A stretch of DNA of 64,000 bases from Acutalibacter muris (GCF_002201475.1 NZ_CP021422.1:3410001-3474000); one strand, 5' to 3'; counted from the stretch's first letter, positions 23,946 through 32,749 are shown. The notes: generated from the sequence alone by a model not told the origin. Made by a program: numbers and translations.

Positions 23946-25262
23946 TCAGCTTATTTCCGCTATGCGTATTTCGCTTACGCCCAGCACATAGGCCCTGCGC
24001 TCGCTGCCAAGGGCTATGCCCTTGGCGTCCTCCCCCGCCTGGGCCCGACCCAGCTCCATGCCGGTGATATAGTCTAAAAACACCGCCTGTCCCCCCATAA
24101 GCACCCCTACGGTCCCGCCAAAGACCGACACGGCCTCTATCCGGCCCTCCATCTCCATGCGCACCGGGTTCTTTTCCCCCGTCTCCTCATTCCCATTAAA
24201 GGCCAGCAGGGTGCTTGTGCCCCCGTGCTCATATGGGGATATGGACAAAAAGGCCCGTCCCGCGCTAAGCTCGAAGGCCGTCAGCTGCCGCCCCTGATAG
24301 CTGTATTCCGTAAACTGGTAGTCTCCGGACCTTCCAAGGACCAGGGCTGTGTCCCCCACGCAGTAGATGGCGCCGTTCTCGGCCCAGTAGGCCGCCAGCA
24401 GATAGTTGCTCCTGGTCTCAAACTCCGCCACCGGCTCCTCCAGGTTGAAATCGAGTATGGTGAGCTTTGACACCATCTCGCCCTTCTCGCTGCGCACGGT
24501 GCACACCGCCCCATGGGTGCCGTCATAGTTCATGGCGATGGCCGTAATATAGTCGGCGGAAAAGGGGTACTCATATTGTAAGCTGCCGTCGGCCATATAT
24601 ACCTCCAGCTTTGACGCCCCGAAGCTGCCCTCCAGCCCCAGAGCAAACTTCCCGCCGGGGCAGACGGCTCCGGCAATAATATCCGTCTCCGCCGCGCCCT
24701 CTGCCATCACCCGCTCGCCGGACAGGGCCATATACCCCTTGCTGCCGCTGTTAAAAAGCAGGTAGCGGTTTCCCGCGGCTCTCAGCACCGGCTCGCTCAT
24801 GCTGTGCCGGACGGAAAACTTTTCCGTGCCGGTGCTGTTCACTGCCGTAAAGGCCGTGTTGCTAAGGGCCGCCGCGCCGCCGTCCACGCTTATGAAATTG
24901 CCCTCGTAAACGTTGGCTCCGGTGATGGGCACAGGAAAGCCGTCGCCTATCTCCTCGCCCTTCACCTGGAGCTTCACCGATTCCTTTATGTTCTCCCAGT
25001 TAAGGTGCTCCCTGTTCATCCAGAGGCTCAGCCCCACTATCACCAGAAGCAGCGCCAAGCTTATGACATAAACCGCCCTGGGCAGCTGCCTGAGTTCTTT
25101 TTTCTTCCCCTCCTCCGGGCTTTGGCCGTCCTCATCGCTGAATATGTCCTCATACTCCACGTGTACCTCCGGCTCCCCGGTTTGGGGCTTCCTCCGGTAG
25201 TCGTCCAGATTGATGACCTTCGCCTTCTTTTCGCCGTGCTTATTGTGCTTCGCCACACACAT
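23946..25262 (-). CDS. DUF5711 family membrane-anchored protein
   Basis: This 438-residue protein has a basic, charged cytoplasmic N-terminus (KHNKHGEKKAKVINLDDYRR), one transmembrane helix near residues 64-83 (AVYVISLALLLVIVGLSLWM) and a large extracellular part made of repeated beta-strand units resembling a WD40/PQQ-like propeller. This matches DUF5711, a family widespread in Clostridia and without known function. It lies 10 bases downstream of truA and is likely the last gene of the ECF-truA run. No catalytic motif is visible. Confidence 0.75.
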   Translation of the reverse strand: MCVAKHNKHGEKKAKVINLDDYRRKPQTGEPEVHVEYEDIFSDEDGQSPEEGKKKELRQLPRAVYVISLALLLVIVGLSLWMNREHLNWENIKESVKLQVKGEEIGDGFPVPITGANVYEGNFISVDGGAAALSNTAFTAVNSTGTEKFSVRHSMSEPVLRAAGNRYLLFNSGSKGYMALSGERVMAEGAAETDIIAGAVCPGGKFALGLEGSFGASKLEVYMADGSLQYEYPFSADYITAIAMNYDGTHGAVCTVRSEKGEMVSKLTILDFNLEEPVAEFETRSNYLLAAYWAENGAIYCVGDTALVLGRSGDYQFTEYSYQGRQLTAFELSAGRAFLSISPYEHGGTSTLLAFNGNEETGEKNPVRMEMEGRIEAVSVFGGTVGVLMGGQAVFLDYITGMELGRAQAGEDAKGIALGSERRAYVLGVSEIRIAEIS

Positions 25263-25272
25263 CGCCTGCCTT

Positions 25273-26010
25273 TCAGTAAAACACCCTGTTCAGATACAGC
25301 CCGCAGGCCGGGGCGGTGGGCCCCGCCTTTGCCCGGTCCCGAGCCTCTATTATCCCCGGGATATCCTCCGGCAAGAGCCTGCCCTCCTGTACCCTTAAAA
25401 GGGTCCCCGCCATTATACGCACCATATTGTATAAAAATCCGTCCGCCGCCACGGTAAACAGCACCATATCCCCCCGGCGCTCCACCCAGGCCTTTGTGAC
25501 CCTGCGCACCATATCCCCGCGCTCCCTTTTATCAAGGGTGCAGAAGGACGTGAAGTCATGGGCCCCGACGTAATACCCCGCCGCCGCCTTGAGCCTTACC
25601 TCGTCTATAGGGTACCAATAGTGCAGGGCCCGGCCCCTTAAAAACGGCTCCCTTACGGGGTTGTTCCATATCTCATAGCTGTACTCCTTACCCTTACAGC
25701 TATAGCGGGCGTGAAAGTCCAGGGGGGCTTCTTTGCAGCCCTTTACGGCCACGTCCTCGGGCAGCCAGTGGTTCATGGCGGCTGGAAAGCGCTCCGTGAC
25801 GATTTTACTCTCCGTCTTCACGCTGACGCAGAACTCTCTGGCGTGCACCCCCGTGTCCGTGCGGGAGCAGGCCTTCATGTCCCCCCGGTCCCCTGTGACC
25901 TTTTTAAAGGCGTTCTGGAACACCTCCTGGACCGTCAGGGCGTTCTCCTGTATCTGCCAGCCGTGGTAATTTGTGCCGTCATAGGTTATGGTAAAAAGCA
26001 GGTTGCGCAT
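25273..26010 (-). CDS. truA: tRNA pseudouridine(38-40) synthase TruA
   Basis: This 245-residue enzyme converts U38, U39 and U40 in the tRNA anticodon stem-loop to pseudouridine. It opens with MRNLLFTITYDGTNYHGWQI, has the catalytic aspartate in ACSRTDTGVHA, and ends RVFY. Length matches the family. It lies 10 bases after ecfT, the usual ecfA-ecfT-truA order in Bacillota. Confidence 0.96.
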   Translation of the reverse strand: MRNLLFTITYDGTNYHGWQIQENALTVQEVFQNAFKKVTGDRGDMKACSRTDTGVHAREFCVSVKTESKIVTERFPAAMNHWLPEDVAVKGCKEAPLDFHARYSCKGKEYSYEIWNNPVREPFLRGRALHYWYPIDEVRLKAAAGYYVGAHDFTSFCTLDKRERGDMVRRVTKAWVERRGDMVLFTVAADGFLYNMVRIMAGTLLRVQEGRLLPEDIPGIIEARDRAKAGPTAPACGLYLNRVFY

Positions 26011-26020
26011 TATCTGTCTC

Positions 26021-26839
26021 CTATCTCACAATGCTGGGCGGCAGCACAATATTCAGCGCCAAAAACGCTCCCAGCACCAGCGCCGCACTCATAAGCACCA
26101 ACCAGTCCACAGAGCCGAAGTGCAGCTGCTTCATCTTGGTACGCCCCTCGCCGCCGTTATAGCAGCGGCTCTCCATGGCCGTAGCCAGGTCGAAGGCCCT
26201 TCTGAACGCCGACACGAACAGAGGAATCAAGACCGGCACCAGCGCCCTTATCCGCTGCACAACCCCGCCGCTCTCCATGTCCGCGCCCCGAGCCTTCTGG
26301 GCGCTCATTATCTTGTCGGTCTCCTCTAAGAGAAGGGGCACAAACCTGAGGGCTATGGTCATCACCATGGCGAACTCATGCACCGGGACGCCTATTCTGG
26401 CAAGGGGCCGCAAGAGCCGCTCTATGGCGTCCGTAAGCTGGGTGGGCGAGGTGGTGAAGGTCAGAACGGAGCTTGCCAGTATAAGGGTTATGATGCGTAT
26501 GGAAACAAACAGGCTGTTGAGCAAGCCGTTCTTGGTTATCTTTATAAAGCCCCACTGCCACAGAGGGTCGCCTGTGCCGTAGAAGATATTTAACACGGCG
26601 GTAAATACTATTATAAAGAGTATTGGCTTTAAGCTTTTAAGGTACAGCTTTAAGGGTATTTTAGACAGCGCCATGCCCAGGACTATATATCCCACGGCCA
26701 GCGCCAGGGAGAAGAAGTTGCCCGCCGAGAATATCAGTACGATGGAGAATATGGTAAGGCATATCTTAAGCCTGGGGTCCGCCCGGTGCATGACGGACTT
26801 TGCTGGGAAGTATTGGCCCAGGGTGATGTCAGACAGCAT
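26021..26839 (-). CDS. ecfT: ECF transporter transmembrane subunit EcfT
   Basis: This 272-residue integral membrane scaffold of the energy-coupling factor vitamin/metal importer links the two ATPases to interchangeable substrate-binding S components. It begins MLSDITLGQYFPAKSVMHRA DPR, a typical EcfT start. The coupling-helix motif with Ala-Arg-Gly appears as QKARGADMESGG, and a second helix is near FRRAFDLATAMESRCY. It overlaps ecfA2 by 11 bases. No S-component gene is in the window. Confidence 0.94.
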   Translation of the reverse strand: MLSDITLGQYFPAKSVMHRADPRLKICLTIFSIVLIFSAGNFFSLALAVGYIVLGMALSKIPLKLYLKSLKPILFIIVFTAVLNIFYGTGDPLWQWGFIKITKNGLLNSLFVSIRIITLILASSVLTFTTSPTQLTDAIERLLRPLARIGVPVHEFAMVMTIALRFVPLLLEETDKIMSAQKARGADMESGGVVQRIRALVPVLIPLFVSAFRRAFDLATAMESRCYNGGEGRTKMKQLHFGSVDWLVLMSAALVLGAFLALNIVLPPSIVR

Positions 26840-27704
26840 TTTCCTCGTCCCCCCTCTTTTTAAAGTACGGTATCAGCTGCTTCACGGCCCCCTCCACCGT
26901 AAGGGTAGCGGGATCGGCGGGCACGCCAAGCTTTATTAGCTCCTGCATTATCTTGGTTATCTGGGGTACTCTGAGCCCCATCTTCTCCAACTCCTCCCCG
27001 TGGGAGAAGACCTCCCTGGTAGGGGCCAGGTACTGCTTATGTCCGCCGCTCATGACTAAGAGACGGTCCGCTGTGCGGCCAATGTCCTCCATGCTGTGGG
27101 ACACTAAAAGCACCGTGTTCCCCCGCTCCCGGTGGTACTGGCCTATCTGCGACAGCAGCACGTCCCGGCCCCGGGGGTCCAGCCCCGCCGTGGGCTCGTC
27201 CAGTATCAGCACCTCCGGGTCCATGGCGATGACCCCGGCGATGGCCGCCCGGCGCTTCTCCCCGCCGGAGAGCTCGAAGGGGGATTTCTCTAAAAGCTCC
27301 TCTTTAAGGTCTGTAAAGCGCGCCGCCTCATAGGCCCGGGCCCTTGCTTCATCATCTGAAAGTCCCATATTCTTCGGCCCGAACATGATGTCCTTCAAGA
27401 CTGTCTCCTCAAAGAGCTGGTACTCCGGGTACTGGAACACCATCCCCACCCGAAAGCGTACCGAGCGTATCTTCTTGGGCTCTGCCCAAATATCTTTGCC
27501 GTCCAGAAGCACCTGGCCCGAGGTGGGGCGTATCAGGCCGTTGAGGGTCTGGATAAGGGTGGACTTGCCGCTGCCCGTGTGGCCGATGACCCCCACGAAC
27601 TCCCCCTTCTCTATGGAGATGGACACGTCCTCGACGGCCACCTTCTCGAAGGGGGTGCCCTGGCCGTAGATATAGGTTAAGTTTTTGGTTTCTATGATTG
27701 GCAT
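26829..27704 (-). CDS. ecfA2: ECF transporter ATPase EcfA2
   Basis: This 291-residue ABC ATPase has Walker A GHTGSGKST, the Q-loop at VFQYPEYQLFEETV, signature FELSGGEKRRAAIAG and Walker B VLILDEPTAGLDP. The Q-loop sequence and the C-terminal region IPYFKKRGDEENAV are characteristic of EcfA2 rather than EcfA1. It overlaps both the epimerase gene (13 bases) and ecfT (11 bases). Its partner ecfA1 is about 2.8 kb upstream instead of directly adjacent. Confidence 0.93.
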   Translation of the reverse strand: MPIIETKNLTYIYGQGTPFEKVAVEDVSISIEKGEFVGVIGHTGSGKSTLIQTLNGLIRPTSGQVLLDGKDIWAEPKKIRSVRFRVGMVFQYPEYQLFEETVLKDIMFGPKNMGLSDDEARARAYEAARFTDLKEELLEKSPFELSGGEKRRAAIAGVIAMDPEVLILDEPTAGLDPRGRDVLLSQIGQYHRERGNTVLLVSHSMEDIGRTADRLLVMSGGHKQYLAPTREVFSHGEELEKMGLRVPQITKIMQELIKLGVPADPATLTVEGAVKQLIPYFKKRGDEENAV

Positions 27705-28618
27705 TTATTGTCCTCCAATATCTCCGGGAGATTCCTGTCGATATACTCAAAATACTGCTTCCTGTTCACCTTATCCCCCTTCTTTCTGTACCACTCCCAG
27801 GCCTCCCTAAGGCCCTCCTCCGGATCCGTCACACTGTCCATCAATACGTACTGCTCCGTCACGTCCAGCATATACTCATAATCATAGAAGCAAAAATAGT
27901 TCCTCTGCTCAACGTCTCCGCGCACGTTCACAAACTCCGGCTCTTTCCCCAGAACCCTATAGCAGAGCTCCGCCCACTCCCTTACCGAAACCGCGTCCCT
28001 GTTGCCCACGTTGAAGATATGCCGCCCGGGCCGCTTCAGAAGAAGCACCTCCACAAACCGGCATAGGTCCCGGATATGGAAAAACTGCAAGCGTTGGGAG
28101 CCGTCCCCCGGCAGATAGAACTTCCTGCCAAGGCTCGCGCAATCAAAGACAAAGGCCTCCCTATACACGTTGTTCATGGGCCCGTAGAGGTACGGCGGGC
28201 GCAGGACATACGCCCCCGGAACCCGCTTTAAAAGCGCCGTCTCGGCCTCTATCTTGTCTGTGCCGTATTTCCCCCAGTATCTGTTGGGACCTGTTGGGCT
28301 CTCCTCAGCGAAGGGCTGGGGCGCGGTCTCAGGGTACACCGCGCTGGAGCTTATGAGTATATAGTCACTAACGCTGCCCAGTGCGTCCAGGAGCGTGTTC
28401 ACGTTCCTGGCGGTATAGGCGGTATCTATCACCAGGTCGAAACTATATGGGCGCAGGATATTCTCCAAATCGTGACGGTCGGCCTGTATCAGTGTGGTAT
28501 TTGGCGGCTGGGGCCGGGTATTCCTGTTGAGGACGTACACCTCGTGGCCCTTTCCCGAGTAGTATTCCGCCATATACCGGCTTACAAATACCGTGCCGCC
28601 GGTGACAAGTATTTTCAT
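27692..28618 (-). CDS. NAD(P)-dependent epimerase/dehydratase (extended SDR)
   Basis: This 308-residue Rossmann protein has the N-terminal nucleotide motif KILVTGGTVFVSRYMAEYYS (TGGxxFxG-type, with S in place of the last G) and the catalytic SSSAVYPE...YGTDK, where the usual YxxxK is spaced as YGTDK. LRPPYLYGP and NVGNRDAVSVREWAELCYRV are typical of sugar-nucleotide epimerases. The substrate is unknown. It overlaps the adenylyltransferase gene by 4 bases and ecfA2 by 13. It is part of the four-gene insertion in the ECF operon. Confidence 0.8.
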   Translation of the reverse strand: MKILVTGGTVFVSRYMAEYYSGKGHEVYVLNRNTRPQPPNTTLIQADRHDLENILRPYSFDLVIDTAYTARNVNTLLDALGSVSDYILISSSAVYPETAPQPFAEESPTGPNRYWGKYGTDKIEAETALLKRVPGAYVLRPPYLYGPMNNVYREAFVFDCASLGRKFYLPGDGSQRLQFFHIRDLCRFVEVLLLKRPGRHIFNVGNRDAVSVREWAELCYRVLGKEPEFVNVRGDVEQRNYFCFYDYEYMLDVTEQYVLMDSVTDPEEGLREAWEWYRKKGDKVNRKQYFEYIDRNLPEILEDNKCQS

Positions 28619-29478
28619 CCTTCAGCCTTTCCCCTCTCCAGCCCGCCAGAGCGGACCTGCTCCATGTACGTCCTTATGCCCCGCTCTTCGCCTTCGTCAT
28701 AGACAAAGCCCAGCTCCCCCGCAACGCTCCTGGCGGCAGTGCCGAACAGCTCCAGCATCTCAAAGGCCGCTGCCCAAATATGGCCGTAGTCCGCGTCGGA
28801 ATAGGTCCGCGCAAAGCTCTCGTACATCTCCCCGGGCAGCAGCTTTTTAAAGTATTTGCCGTTCTTCCCGATAGACGCCTTAAACCCGTGCTCCGCACCT
28901 ATATACCAGCCCAGCATGAGTATAAGCATGTCCCGCACATAATGGTTCAGCTGCTCCATGGCAAGGGACAGCTCCTCCCTGGCGGCGGCCTTGGCCACGT
29001 TATTCAGACACCAGTGGAACTCGTTGCAGCAGTCTGAGAACAGCTTCTGACTGGGCCTTTTCACATACCAGAAGTCCTTTTTAACGGATATCTCCGGGAA
29101 ATCCCCGTCCTTATCCAGCAGCAGCACTGCCGGTTCCCCGTCGTCCACATAGGGGTCCGCCGTCACTTGCAGGTCTATCCTGTTTCCGTCCGGGAATATC
29201 ATCAGGTAGACGAAGCTTCCGTCCCCCTCCGGGGGCATGAGGTTCATGCTCTCCGGCTTTTGCACTATGCCGGGCCGCCCGAACCTGCTCTCTATCCAAT
29301 CCATATTGTCCCAGTACGGCCCCACGTCCCGGACAAAATAGCAGATATCAAAGTCCTGGTATATGTCCGCCGGACAGTCCGGGTCCGCTCTCGAGCCCAC
29401 CATCAGCACACTGCGGATATTGTCGTCCCCTCTGGCTGTGTCCAGTATGAGTTTCAGTATCTCCTCTGGCGTTCTCAT
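28615..29478 (-). CDS. Aminoglycoside 6-adenylyltransferase-like protein (ANT(6)/AadE family)
   Basis: This 287-residue nucleotidyltransferase resembles ANT(6) streptomycin adenylyltransferases. The catalytic motif is SVLMVGSRADPDCPADIYQDFD (GSR..D.xDxD). Family features further on are LMPPEGDGSFVYLMIFPDGN RIDL and the C-terminal helical domain with REELSLAMEQLNHYVRDM. True resistance enzymes and many chromosomal relatives of unknown substrate share this family, so resistance is possible but unproven. Its start and stop overlap both neighbours by 4 bases (ATGA), indicating coupled translation. Confidence 0.85.
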   Translation of the reverse strand: MRTPEEILKLILDTARGDDNIRSVLMVGSRADPDCPADIYQDFDICYFVRDVGPYWDNMDWIESRFGRPGIVQKPESMNLMPPEGDGSFVYLMIFPDGNRIDLQVTADPYVDDGEPAVLLLDKDGDFPEISVKKDFWYVKRPSQKLFSDCCNEFHWCLNNVAKAAAREELSLAMEQLNHYVRDMLILMLGWYIGAEHGFKASIGKNGKYFKKLLPGEMYESFARTYSDADYGHIWAAAFEMLELFGTAARSVAGELGFVYDEGEERGIRTYMEQVRSGGLERGKAEG

Positions 29479-29849
29479 TTGTGCCTTCTCCCCCTCCGCT
29501 CTGTCATCTCAAAACTTAAATCCAGCAGAAACCGTATCTTCTCCTCCTCCGCGCTGCCGTCCAGAACTGCGGATATCCAGTGGGTCTTGCTCATATGGTA
29601 CGCCGGGAAAAATCCCGGCTCCATAAGCATCGACCCCAGCATAAGCTGGTCGCATTTCAGGTTCACAATATCAATTTCCCCCTGACCCGAAAGCCCCAGC
29701 CGGTCCCTTTTCACCCGCATAACCAGGGCAAACCACCTCCTGTTATTTGCGTGCCGGAACACCGCCGCGTCCGGGCTGTCCTCCCAGGGGTAGTCGGGGT
29801 CGGTGTTGTAGGTCCCGGCTATGTACCTCTCAAGCTCCGCTCTTGTCAT
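29475..29849 (-). CDS. MmcQ/YjbR family protein
   Basis: This 124-residue protein fits the MmcQ/YjbR (double wing DNA-binding-like) family: MTRAELERYIAGTYNTDPDY PWEDSPDAAVFRH, then RWFALVMRV, INLKC-like VNLKCDQLMLGSML, PAYHMSKTHWI and a C-terminal LLDLSFEMT. The biochemical role is unknown. I chose the ATG at 29849 after AGAAGGTG because the longer frame from 30002 overlaps the upstream nucleotidyltransferase gene. It overlaps the adenylyltransferase start by 4 bases. Confidence 0.8.
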   Translation of the reverse strand: MTRAELERYIAGTYNTDPDYPWEDSPDAAVFRHANNRRWFALVMRVKRDRLGLSGQGEIDIVNLKCDQLMLGSMLMEPGFFPAYHMSKTHWISAVLDGSAEEEKIRFLLDLSFEMTERRGRRHK

Positions 29850-29874
29850 GGTAAGCACCTTCTCCACGCTTTCA

Positions 29875-30438
29875 TTACAGCCGGTTCTCCCCCGGCACAT
29901 AGCTTTCCAGCATACCCTCCGTATCGGTAATGCCCTGCTCCAGCACCGCCCGGTACACGTCCATGCTGATATATTTCCCCTCGCCATAGCCGTAAAGGCC
30001 ACGCTTCAAAAGCTCCCGCTTTATCCCGATTATCCGCTCCTTGGCCCCGGGGAGCTTCGCCGCCCGGGACGCTATGCTGTCGCAGTAGACCTCGGCCTTT
30101 TCAATGGTCTCCCGGTCGAAGAACCACAAATCGAAGTTCCAGAGCTCGCCGTCTATCACGGCCTCGGCCCCCTGGAACCAGACGGTCTTGCCCTGATCCG
30201 TTACCTCCTCCTTGGCTTCAAACCACTTGGGGTGAAAAGCCCTGATAATATAGTCCGTAAGCTCATAGAGCTTCTCTATGGACATATTAGTGTTCTCAAC
30301 GTCGATGTCAAGGTCGTTCCAGGCCATCATATCCATTTTATAGCTGCCGATTATATGGGGCTCGCCTATCTCACGCAGGCGTTCCATAAGCCCCCTGCCG
30401 TGCAGTATATGGTCCGCGTTTTCCCTTATAGTCCCCAT
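29875..30438 (-). CDS. Nucleotidyltransferase-fold protein
   Basis: This 187-residue protein starts at the ATG at 30438 after GAAAGGGGAGA. The segment PHIIGSYKMDMMAWNDLDID is a minimal nucleotidyltransferase pattern (GSxxxxxxxxxDxDxD-like), and GELWNFDLWFFDRETIEKAE resembles the third acidic motif. I recognise it only as an uncharacterised nucleotidyltransferase-superfamily protein. It is the first gene of the insertion between ecfA1 and ecfA2, 73 bases after the ecfA1 stop and 25 bases before the MmcQ/YjbR gene. Confidence 0.65.
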   Translation of the reverse strand: MGTIRENADHILHGRGLMERLREIGEPHIIGSYKMDMMAWNDLDIDVENTNMSIEKLYELTDYIIRAFHPKWFEAKEEVTDQGKTVWFQGAEAVIDGELWNFDLWFFDRETIEKAEVYCDSIASRAAKLPGAKERIIGIKRELLKRGLYGYGEGKYISMDVYRAVLEQGITDTEGMLESYVPGENRL

Positions 30439-30511
30439 AATGTCTCCCCTTTCTACTTGTCCGCCGGCTCCCTGCCTTTTAAGGTCACGGGGCAAACCTC
30501 CTCTCTTGTTT

Positions 30512-31357
30512 TCAATGTGTTTTCTGTTTATTTTTAAACAGCTCCACACACTCCTCAACGGACAGCGGCGCGCCTCCCAAGTCGACCCCCGCCGCTTTTA
30601 ATCTGTAGCACAGCTCCGTGGCCTGGGGCACGTCCAGGGCGTGGCGCTTGAGCCGCTCCACCTGGGCGAAGACCTCCCGGGGCCTGCCGTCCATCAGTAT
30701 GGAGCCGCTGTCCATCACCACCACACGTCCGGCCTGCACAGCTTCGTCCATGTAGTGGGTTATGAGCACTATGGTTATGCCCTTTTCCCGGTTGAGCTTC
30801 TTTATGGTGTCCATTACCTCGGCCCGGCCCCGAGGGTCCAGCATGGCGGTGGGCTCGTCCAGGACGATGCACCTGGTCTCCATGGCGATGACTCCGGCTA
30901 TGGCCACCCGCTGCTTCTGGCCGCCGGAGAGCTTATGTGGGGCGTGGGTGCGGTAGTGGTACATATCCACGGCCTTCAGGGCCTCGTCCACCCTTTTTCG
31001 TATCTCCTCGGGCGGCACCCCCAGATTCTCCGGGCCGAAGGCCACGTCCTCCTCCACCACGCCCGCTACAAGCTGGTTGTCGGGGTTCTGTAGAACCAGT
31101 CCCACCCTGCGGCGCACGTCCAGGACCCTCGACTCGTCCAGAGTGTCTATGCCGTCCACCAGCAGCCGCCCCCCTGTAGGCAGGAGCATACCGTTAAACA
31201 GCTTTGCCATGGTGGACTTGCCGCAGCCGTTATGGCCCAAAAGGGCCACAAACTCCCCCTCCTCAATAGAGAGGTCTATGCCGTGGAGCACCTCCAGCTT
31301 CCCGGTCTCCTCGGTGTCGTAGCAAAAGCGCACGGCCTGGGCTTCAATGAATGACAT
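30512..31357 (-). CDS. ecfA1: ECF transporter ATPase EcfA1
   Basis: This 281-residue ABC ATPase has Walker A GHNGCGKST, Q-loop region LVLQNPDNQLVAGVVEEDVA, signature HKLSGGQKQRVAIAG and Walker B CIVLDEPTAMLDP. The QNPDNQ Q-loop is diagnostic for EcfA1. It would pair with EcfA2 and EcfT encoded downstream on the same strand. The intervening 2.8 kb of unrelated genes is unusual. It begins MSFIEAQAVRF after a GGAGGTAATACC site. Confidence 0.94.
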   Translation of the reverse strand: MSFIEAQAVRFCYDTEETGKLEVLHGIDLSIEEGEFVALLGHNGCGKSTMAKLFNGMLLPTGGRLLVDGIDTLDESRVLDVRRRVGLVLQNPDNQLVAGVVEEDVAFGPENLGVPPEEIRKRVDEALKAVDMYHYRTHAPHKLSGGQKQRVAIAGVIAMETRCIVLDEPTAMLDPRGRAEVMDTIKKLNREKGITIVLITHYMDEAVQAGRVVVMDSGSILMDGRPREVFAQVERLKRHALDVPQATELCYRLKAAGVDLGGAPLSVEECVELFKNKQKTH

Positions 31358-31398
31358 AGGTATTACCTCCGTTTTCTTGGTTAACTACACTGCGCGGA

Positions 31399-31764
31399 CT
31401 ATCTTTTTTTCATCCTCCTCCACCACACATAAGCCCCCGACCCCAAAAAGTCCAGGAACAGCACAAGGTACATGGGGAGCATTGGCACATGAGTCAGCCG
31501 CTCCTGCGCGGTGCGCTCAAGAGCCGAGTAGAATAGGGCAAAGATCGTGGCCGCCAGCAGAAACCACATTATTGGCCGGAATTCGGCGGGCTTGCCCGTG
31601 CGGCGCTCCTTTGTAAGGGCGGACATAAAGAGGCCCAGGCAGAGGGTCACGCCTACCACGGCCCAGGTAATATACTGCCCAAGGCTGCCGCCGCCCCAGG
31701 CCCACTCGTATATCATAGAGGCCACCCAGCCTAGCCCTAAGGCGGCGCAGGTCCATTTCAGCAT
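31399..31764 (-). CDS. Small membrane protein of unknown function
   Basis: This 121-residue protein has four predicted transmembrane segments: WTCAALGLGWVASMIYEWAW, YITWAVVGVTLCLGLFMSAL, IMWFLLAATIFALFYSALER and LPMYLVLFLDFLGSGAYVWW. It ends with the basic tail RRMKKR. I recognise no family. The ATG at 31764 follows GGGGGGAAGG and overlaps the stop of the methyltransferase gene by 7 bases, so it is translationally coupled to it. It is 41 bases upstream of ecfA1. Confidence 0.7.
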   Translation of the reverse strand: MLKWTCAALGLGWVASMIYEWAWGGGSLGQYITWAVVGVTLCLGLFMSALTKERRTGKPAEFRPIMWFLLAATIFALFYSALERTAQERLTHVPMLPMYLVLFLDFLGSGAYVWWRRMKKR

Positions 31765-32624
31765 AGGCCTTCCCCCCGCCATATGGCCGTATTCCCGCAG
31801 GGCAGCACCATGCCGGTGCTTGTCACCGTCAGGCCTATCTCGCCGGCTGAAACAGTTCCGCCCAGCTTCGGGACCATGAGCACGTTTAAAAGGTACTCCA
31901 TCACCGACGGAGACAGGCCCGTGGTGTAGGAGTTCAGCACCAGGAACAGGGGCTCCATCACTGTAAGGCAGAGCCTGAGTAAACCGTCCATCTGCTCCTC
32001 CAGCTTCCAAACCTCGCCCCCGGGCCCCCGGCCATAGGAGGGCGGGTCCATTATAATGCCGTCGTATCTGTTTCCCCGGCGCTGCTCCCGCTGCACAAAC
32101 TTCACGCAGTCATCCACAAGCCAGCGCACCGGCCTCTCCGCGAGCCCCGAAACGGCGGCGTTCTCCTTGGCCCACTGCACCATGCCCTTCGACGCGTCCA
32201 CATGGGTCACCGAGGCCCCTGCTTTAAGGCAGGCCAAGGTGGCCGCGCCGGTATAGCCGAAGAGGTTCAGCACCTTCACCGGGCGGCCCGCTTTCCCTAT
32301 TATTTCAGACACATAGTCCCAGTTTACCGCCTGCTCCGGGAACAGCCCGGTATGCTTGAAGCCCATGGGCTTTAGGCGGAAGGTAAGCCCCTTGCGGCTT
32401 ATGGGCCACACGTCGGGCATTTTCTTATAGAGCTCCCAGTGCCCGCCGCCTTTGTTGGAACGGTGATAGCGGGCGTGGGCGTTATGCCAGCGCGGGTCCT
32501 TCTTTTCGCTGTCCCAGATAATCTGCGGGTCCGGGCGTATGAGCAGTATGTCCCCCCAGCGCTCTAACCTCTCGCCGGAGGAGGCGTCTATCAGTTCGTA
32601 GTCCTGCCAGTCTGCTGTTCTCAT
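31758..32624 (-). CDS. Class I SAM-dependent methyltransferase, RlmI/RlmK-like
   Basis: This 288-residue protein has the SAM-binding motif VKVLNLFGYTGAATLACLKA, the acidic loop THVDASKGMVQWAKENAA, and the catalytic-region MDPPSYGRGPGGEVW (DPPxxG). These match rRNA (cytosine-C5) methyltransferase RlmI-type domains (PF10672-like). It has an N-terminal region without a PUA domain. The likely substrate is rRNA or another RNA. It begins MRTADWQDYELIDASSGERL. Confidence 0.82.
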   Translation of the reverse strand: MRTADWQDYELIDASSGERLERWGDILLIRPDPQIIWDSEKKDPRWHNAHARYHRSNKGGGHWELYKKMPDVWPISRKGLTFRLKPMGFKHTGLFPEQAVNWDYVSEIIGKAGRPVKVLNLFGYTGAATLACLKAGASVTHVDASKGMVQWAKENAAVSGLAERPVRWLVDDCVKFVQREQRRGNRYDGIIMDPPSYGRGPGGEVWKLEEQMDGLLRLCLTVMEPLFLVLNSYTTGLSPSVMEYLLNVLMVPKLGGTVSAGEIGLTVTSTGMVLPCGNTAIWRGEGLC

Positions 32625-32636
32625 TTGTCATTTTCC

Positions 32637-32744
32637 TTAAATTAAACTTTTTACCATAAGCTCCCGAGCCGGGAAGAACTCCCATAGCCCCACGCGCTCC
32701 ATCCTTCCTGTGAACCGCCGGAACCTCTCGCCCAATATCTCCAT
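32637..32744 (-). CDS. Candidate 35-residue small protein
   Basis: A short frame, MEILGERFRRFTGRMERVGL then WEFFPARELMVKSLI, fills the gap between two methyltransferase genes. It has a plausible ribosome binding site (GGAAAGGTAAAGG) that includes the stop codon of the upstream gene, and a spacing of 12 bases to the next gene. It is basic and amphipathic. It may be a real small protein or the end of a deleted gene. No family was recognised. Confidence 0.35.
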   Translation of the reverse strand: MEILGERFRRFTGRMERVGLWEFFPARELMVKSLI

Positions 32745-32749
32745 AACCT

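Noticed and set aside
28615..29478. Definite aminoglycoside resistance determinant
   Set aside because: The family match is good but many chromosomal relatives have no shown resistance, so I kept the call at family level.
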